From a bacterium (GTDB taxonomy: Bacteria > Patescibacteriota > Gracilibacteria > UBA1369 > LOWO2-01-FULL-3), in the NCBI GenBank assembly GCA_027622635.1, contig JAQBYK010000049.1:1-8345 (forward strand): DNA of 8,345 nucleotides, written 5' to 3'. The translations under genes were made by a program, and so were the position numbers. Positions 5,130 to 8,345 of this stretch are shown here, piece after piece (within the stretch, counting starts at the first letter, position 1; each line of letters opens with the position of its first letter). Under the pieces are notes generated by a model. That model made no database searches. It saw nothing but the letters and a program-made list of their open reading frames with translations, and had not been told where the DNA came from.

Positions 5130-6611
5130 ATGAAAAAATACAAACTCGAACTCATCGTTTTCATAAGCGGCTCAGTAGTTATGATGCTTGAACTAACAGG
5201 TTCACGCGTACTGGCGCCATTTTTAGGTACCTCTATTTTCGTATGGACAAGCCTCATCGGCATCATCCTGGGCAGCCTCTCTCTGGGATACTACCTCGGA
5301 GGAAAATCGGCGGACAAAAAACCAAGCTTCGAAAAATTCTCACTAATTCTTCTCATAGCCGGACTCCTGATCGCAATCACAACAGTTTCAAAAAACATCA
5401 CCCTAAATTTCGTGGAACAAAACATCACAAACTTAAGACTCGGAGCCATATTGGCAACCACAATTCTTTTCGCGCCTGCAAGCATCTTCCTGGGAATGGT
5501 TTCTCCGTATGCCGTAAAACTAAAAGTAAAAAGCATCGACAAAGCCGGCAGCACAGTTGGCAATCTTTACGCACTTTCAACTATGGGAAGCATCGCTGGA
5601 ACATTTCTCTCCGGATTCTACCTCATATCATATATCGGTCACACAAAACTTTTAATGCTTCTGGCAATACTGATGGTCACCACCTCGATGCTGGCAAATC
5701 TCAAGAAAACACTTTTTCTTAAAATAATAATCGGTCTAACACTTATCACCTATCTCATATCCGTTAATACAGCGGACGCTTCCATGGAAAATGGCAAAAT
5801 CATAGAAATTGATACTCTTTACAACAATGTAAAAATTTACAAAGACAGTGATTATCAAACCCTGAAGCCGATAATTCGCATGAGCCTTAACAAAAATTCG
5901 AGCTCGGCAATGTTTGAAGAAAGCGACGAACTGGTATTTACCTACACAAAATTTTACGACCTCGCGAAACATTTCAATCCAGATTTTGAAAAATCCCTAA
6001 TGATTGGAGGTGCGGCATATTCCTACCCAAAGCATTATTTGGAAAAATTCCCACAAGCCACAATTGATGTAGTAGAAATCGACCCAGCCCTAACCGAGCT
6101 TGCAAAAAAATATTTCCGCCTGGAAGAAAGTCCACGTCTAAGAGTTTTTCATGAAGACGGAAGAACATTTATCAACACCACAAAGGAAAAATACGATGTG
6201 ATTTTCGGAGACGCCTTCAAAGCATATTACTCAATCCCCCATCAACTCACCACAATAGAGTCAGTCCAAAAAATGTACGATGCCTTAAGCGAAAACGGGA
6301 TAGTCCTAGTCAATGTCATTTCAGCATTAGAAGGAGAAAAGAGCGAATTTTTCAGAGCAGAATACCACACCTTCAGTGCCGTATTTCCACAGGTTTTAGT
6401 TTTTGCGGTCTATTATCCGGACGACGGAACGCTTAACCAAAACTTAATACTTGCAGCGTTAAAATCAGAAAAAACCCCAAGCCTTGAAAGTCCTGATATA
6501 GAATTAAATCAATACCTCAAACAGCTTTGGAAAAAAGAAATCCCACTTGATATGCCTATTCTTACAGACGACTTCGCACCCATAGATAAATACATCATGA
6601 AACTCCTATGA
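5130..6611 (+). CDS. Membrane-fused spermidine-synthase-like protein
   Basis: Counted from ATG 5130 the protein has 493 residues. The first about 215 form seven likely membrane segments, with the family-typical ELTGSRVLAPFLGTS (21-35) and GSLSLGYYLGGKSADK (48-63). The rest is a Rossmann methyltransferase-type domain like that of SpeE: MIGGAAYSYP (291-300) as the S-adenosyl-binding glycine loop, VVEIDPALTELAKKYF (314-329), DGRTFI (343-348), YDVIFGDAF (355-363) and the C-terminal TDDFAPID (479-486). The glycine loop is weaker than G-G-G-D-G, and the usual D-S-T-D-P of true spermidine synthases is replaced by GDAFKAYYSIP, so polyamine synthesis is not assured; such fused proteins are widely annotated but their reaction is mostly unproven. 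An in-frame TTG at 5094 would add 12 residues with a proline-rich, atypical start. The stop overlaps the smpB start by four bases, so the two are probably co-transcribed and translationally coupled. Confidence 0.88.
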   Translation: MKKYKLELIVFISGSVVMMLELTGSRVLAPFLGTSIFVWTSLIGIILGSLSLGYYLGGKSADKKPSFEKFSLILLIAGLLIAITTVSKNITLNFVEQNITNLRLGAILATTILFAPASIFLGMVSPYAVKLKVKSIDKAGSTVGNLYALSTMGSIAGTFLSGFYLISYIGHTKLLMLLAILMVTTSMLANLKKTLFLKIIIGLTLITYLISVNTADASMENGKIIEIDTLYNNVKIYKDSDYQTLKPIIRMSLNKNSSSAMFEESDELVFTYTKFYDLAKHFNPDFEKSLMIGGAAYSYPKHYLEKFPQATIDVVEIDPALTELAKKYFRLEESPRLRVFHEDGRTFINTTKEKYDVIFGDAFKAYYSIPHQLTTIESVQKMYDALSENGIVLVNVISALEGEKSEFFRAEYHTFSAVFPQVLVFAVYYPDDGTLNQNLILAALKSEKTPSLESPDIELNQYLKQLWKKEIPLDMPILTDDFAPIDKYIMKLL

Positions 6612-7051
6612 GCCCCAGTTACTCCAAAAACAAGAAAGCATTTCACGATTACCATGTTATAGACACATTCGAGACAGGAATTGTTTTAAATGGAGACGAA
6701 GTAAAATCCATAAAGAATAACCAGGCAAATTTACTGGGAGCATTTGTAGATATTGAAAATGAGGAAGCCTTCCTAAACGAAGCACATGTCAGCCCCTACA
6801 AACACTCAAGTCGCGGAGAACAAGACCCAACGCGCAAACGTAAACTTATTCTCCACAAAAAAGAAATTCTAAAAATTGGACGCGCAATATCCGAAAAAGG
6901 AACAACCTGTATCCCACTGGAACTTTATTCAAAAAAAGGGTTAATCAAAGTAAAAATCGCCACCTGCAAAGGCAAAAAACTCTACGACAAAAGGGCCGAT
7001 CTCAAAAAAAGATCCCAAGAGATGGAAATTAAACGACAATTAAAAAATTAA
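6608..7051 (+). CDS. smpB: SsrA-binding protein SmpB
   Basis: SmpB binds tmRNA and brings it to stalled ribosomes for trans-translation in the cytoplasm. At 147 residues it is of normal length. The conserved blocks are all present: NKKAFHDYHVIDTFETGIVLNGDEVKSI (8-35), NLLGAFVDI (41-49), HVSPYKHSS (60-68), DPTRKRKLILHKKEI (73-87), GTTCIPLELY (98-107) and the tail GKKLYDKRADLKKRSQEMEIKR (122-143), whose basic end enters the decoding centre. Its ATG lies inside the ATGA overlap with the upstream membrane protein gene, so translation is probably coupled to it. The tmRNA gene (ssrA) is not in this window. Confidence 0.96.
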   Translation: MSPSYSKNKKAFHDYHVIDTFETGIVLNGDEVKSIKNNQANLLGAFVDIENEEAFLNEAHVSPYKHSSRGEQDPTRKRKLILHKKEILKIGRAISEKGTTCIPLELYSKKGLIKVKIATCKGKKLYDKRADLKKRSQEMEIKRQLKN

Positions 7052-7076
7052 GGCAATCTGTTTTGCGATACACCCC

Positions 7077-7104
7077 TTCCAATATTCTGGATTTCTTTTA
7101 TAAT
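7077..7104 (+). promoter_or_regulatory. Candidate promoter of nadE
   Basis: A perfect TATAAT lies at 7099-7104. Sixteen bases before it is a poor -35, TTCCAA (7077-7082, 3 of 6). Transcription would begin near 7111, leaving a 40-base leader. It sits in the 99-base gap between smpB and nadE, suggesting that the NAD genes can be expressed apart from smpB. Confidence 0.45.
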
Positions 7105-7118
7105 TCTCGTCCGGGTCG

Positions 7119-7150
7119 AAAATTGAAAACTAAAAATTGAAAATTGAAAC
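7119..7150 (+). repeat. AAATTGAAA repeats directly before nadE
   Basis: AAATTGAAA occurs at 7120-7128, 7134-7142 and 7141-7149, filling the leader up to the nadE start codon. There is no Shine-Dalgarno sequence. The A-rich, unstructured leader may itself favour ribosome binding (inference). The repeats may also change length by slippage. Confidence 0.55.
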
Positions 7151-7903
7151 ATGCACAACATTTATACAAAAATAATCGCAGGCATACACAAGTACTTCAA
7201 ACAGGCCAAATTTGAAAAAGCCGTTATCGGAGTAAGTGGAGGAATAGACAGCGCGCTCTGCTTAAAGCTAACTGTAGACGCACTTGGCCCCAGTAATGTC
7301 ACGGCAATTCTCATGCCGGAAAAAGGCATCTCCATGGATGAAAACTCTGTACACGCAAAAACCCTGTGTCAATTTTTAAATGTTGAACACTACAACGTTC
7401 CAATCAACAAATATCTTACCGATTTCCTGGCATTAGGCTGGAAACCAAACGATCTGGCTCAAATCAACACAAAGGCAAGAATACGAATGACCATTCTATA
7501 TAGTTTTGCAAACACAAGAAACTGCCTGGTCATCGGAACATCCAACAAGACAGAACTGATGCTTGGCTACGGCACAAAGCATGGTGATCTTGCGGGAGAT
7601 ATCGAAGTAATAGGCGACCTATTCAAAGAGGATGTATACAAATTAGCGGAACACCTTGGCCTTCCACAGGAATTTATCGAGAAAGCACCTTCAGCAGAGC
7701 TCTATTGTGATCAAACAGACGAAGAAGAGCTGGGAATGACATACAAAGAAATAGACTTGGTTCTCAAAAAAATTGTAGAAGGCCTAAACAAAGATGAGCT
7801 CATTAACAAAGGCTTAAACCCAAATACCATCCACAAAATCTTCCGCCTGGTAGAACTTAACGCACACAAAACTCAACCGGCACATAGAATCATGGCTTCA
7901 TAA
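7151..7903 (+). CDS. nadE: NH3-dependent NAD+ synthetase NadE
   Basis: NadE converts deamido-NAD to NAD with ATP and ammonia, the last step of NAD synthesis. The 250 residues match the stand-alone synthetase domain, with no N-terminal glutaminase, so free ammonia or a separate source is needed. The ATP pyrophosphatase P-loop SGGIDS is at 29-34, preceded by VIGV. Other family blocks are NTKARIRM (106-113), VIGTSNKTELMLGYGTKHGD (127-146), IGDLFKEDVYKLAEHLGLP (154-172) and APSAELYCDQTDEEELGMTYKEID (179-202), where PSA and QTDEEELG are hallmark residues. The C-terminus KTQPAHRI resembles the usual K-R-x-P family ending. The gap to the next gene, nadM, is 39 bases and both are on the same strand, so they form an NAD operon. 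Confidence 0.95.
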   Translation: MHNIYTKIIAGIHKYFKQAKFEKAVIGVSGGIDSALCLKLTVDALGPSNVTAILMPEKGISMDENSVHAKTLCQFLNVEHYNVPINKYLTDFLALGWKPNDLAQINTKARIRMTILYSFANTRNCLVIGTSNKTELMLGYGTKHGDLAGDIEVIGDLFKEDVYKLAEHLGLPQEFIEKAPSAELYCDQTDEEELGMTYKEIDLVLKKIVEGLNKDELINKGLNPNTIHKIFRLVELNAHKTQPAHRIMAS

Positions 7904-7942
7904 AACTTGCATTCCGAGGGCTCTGCCCCTAAAATTCCAGTC

Positions 7943-8345
7943 ATGAAATCCGCACTATACGTCGGTCGATTCCAGCCTTTCCACAACGGACATTTGAAGG
8001 TTATTAAAACCATCCTGAAAGAGAATGACCGTGTAATAATCGTAATCGGAAGTGCGGAAAAAAACTTCTTGCCTCAAAACCCCCTAACAGCATCCGAACG
8101 TTTCGTCTTAATCGAAGAAGCCCTTGCAGAAGCCAAAATACCGGCCTCAAAATATTGCATCATTCCCGTAAGAAACGTGAACAATTATGCACTTTGGGTT
8201 AATCACATAAATACATATGTACCCCCATACGAGAAGCTTTATACAGGTTCGGAAATTGTAAAAGCCTGTTATGAAGGCAAATATTCCGACAAGCTTCACC
8301 AAAAAAAATCCGGTCCTACAATCATACAAATCAAACGCAACCCGC
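7943..8345 (+). CDS. nadM: NadM-type nicotinamide-nucleotide adenylyltransferase, partial
   Basis: This enzyme joins ATP with nicotinamide (or nicotinate) mononucleotide to give NAD (or deamido-NAD). The frame is open from ATG 7943 to the right edge, giving 134 codons. The nucleotidyltransferase signature GRFQPFHNGH (8-17) contains the H-x-G-H motif (14-17). IVIGSAEKNFLPQNPLTASERF (33-54) fits the NadM family pattern of G-S-A followed by N-P-x-T-x-x-E-R. VPPYEKLYTGSEIV is the middle region, in which the family normally carries Y-T-G/N-N motifs. NadM is the archaeal-type enzyme of about 170 residues, so roughly 35-50 residues should lie outside the window. The gap before it has a short G/C hairpin (GGGC-TCT-GCCC, 7918-7928) and no Shine-Dalgarno sequence. 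It is the expected partner of the preceding nadE. Confidence 0.88.
   Translation, partial: MKSALYVGRFQPFHNGHLKVIKTILKENDRVIIVIGSAEKNFLPQNPLTASERFVLIEEALAEAKIPASKYCIIPVRNVNNYALWVNHINTYVPPYEKLYTGSEIVKACYEGKYSDKLHQKKSGPTIIQIKRNP

Noticed and set aside
7915..7930. Intrinsic terminator between nadE and nadM
   Set aside because: The G/C stem is only four pairs and is followed by AAAATTCC, not a T-run; the genes are likely co-transcribed.

Overview
The window reads as bacterial chromosomal DNA of roughly 40% GC. The standard genetic code fits: TGA is used as a stop, for example in the ATGA overlap before smpB. The organism is probably a member of the Candidate Phyla Radiation (Patescibacteria). Grounds are the small compact genes, an RnfD-like protein paired with an FMN-binding-domain lipoprotein, a membrane-fused spermidine-synthase-like protein, NAD genes of the NadM/NadE type, and the lack of a Shine-Dalgarno sequence before any gene. 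The lineage is an inference. In-frame TGA-as-glycine is not seen, which argues against the Gracilibacteria/Absconditabacteria code.

Region by region. (1) Positions 1-1376 hold a divergent pair: a lipoprotein with an acidic stalk and the start of an FMN-binding-type domain on the minus strand (3' end outside the window), and an RnfD/NqrB-like membrane protein on the plus strand. They look like parts of a membrane flavin electron relay. (2) Positions 1377-5129 are gene-poor and repeat-rich. They contain a 430-base non-coding stretch with short direct repeats and hairpins, a site-2-protease-type M50 metalloprotease (minus), a 20-bp tandem repeat that copies the start region of that protease, a 36-bp tandem array, an HNH endonuclease-domain protein (minus), a GC-rich leader-like stretch, tRNA-Ser(GGA), an exact 18-bp copy of the tRNA 3' end 138 bp downstream, and an unrecognised 120-residue protein (minus). 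(3) Positions 5130-8345 are a plus-strand housekeeping block: membrane spermidine-synthase-like protein, smpB (4-bp overlap), nadE and the start of nadM, which continues past the right edge.

How the genes work together: NadM and NadE catalyse the last two steps of NAD synthesis (adenylation of the mononucleotide, then amidation of deamido-NAD). SmpB serves trans-translation. The RnfD-like protein and the lipoprotein probably form one flavin-dependent module at the membrane. The central island looks like a place where repeats and mobile or decayed sequence have accumulated next to a tRNA gene. I found no complete transposon, CRISPR array or prophage. The observations most worth checking are the RnfD-like/FMN-lipoprotein pair without the usual flavin-attachment motif in RnfD, the start-site tandem duplication of the M50 gene, and the tRNA 3'-end duplication.
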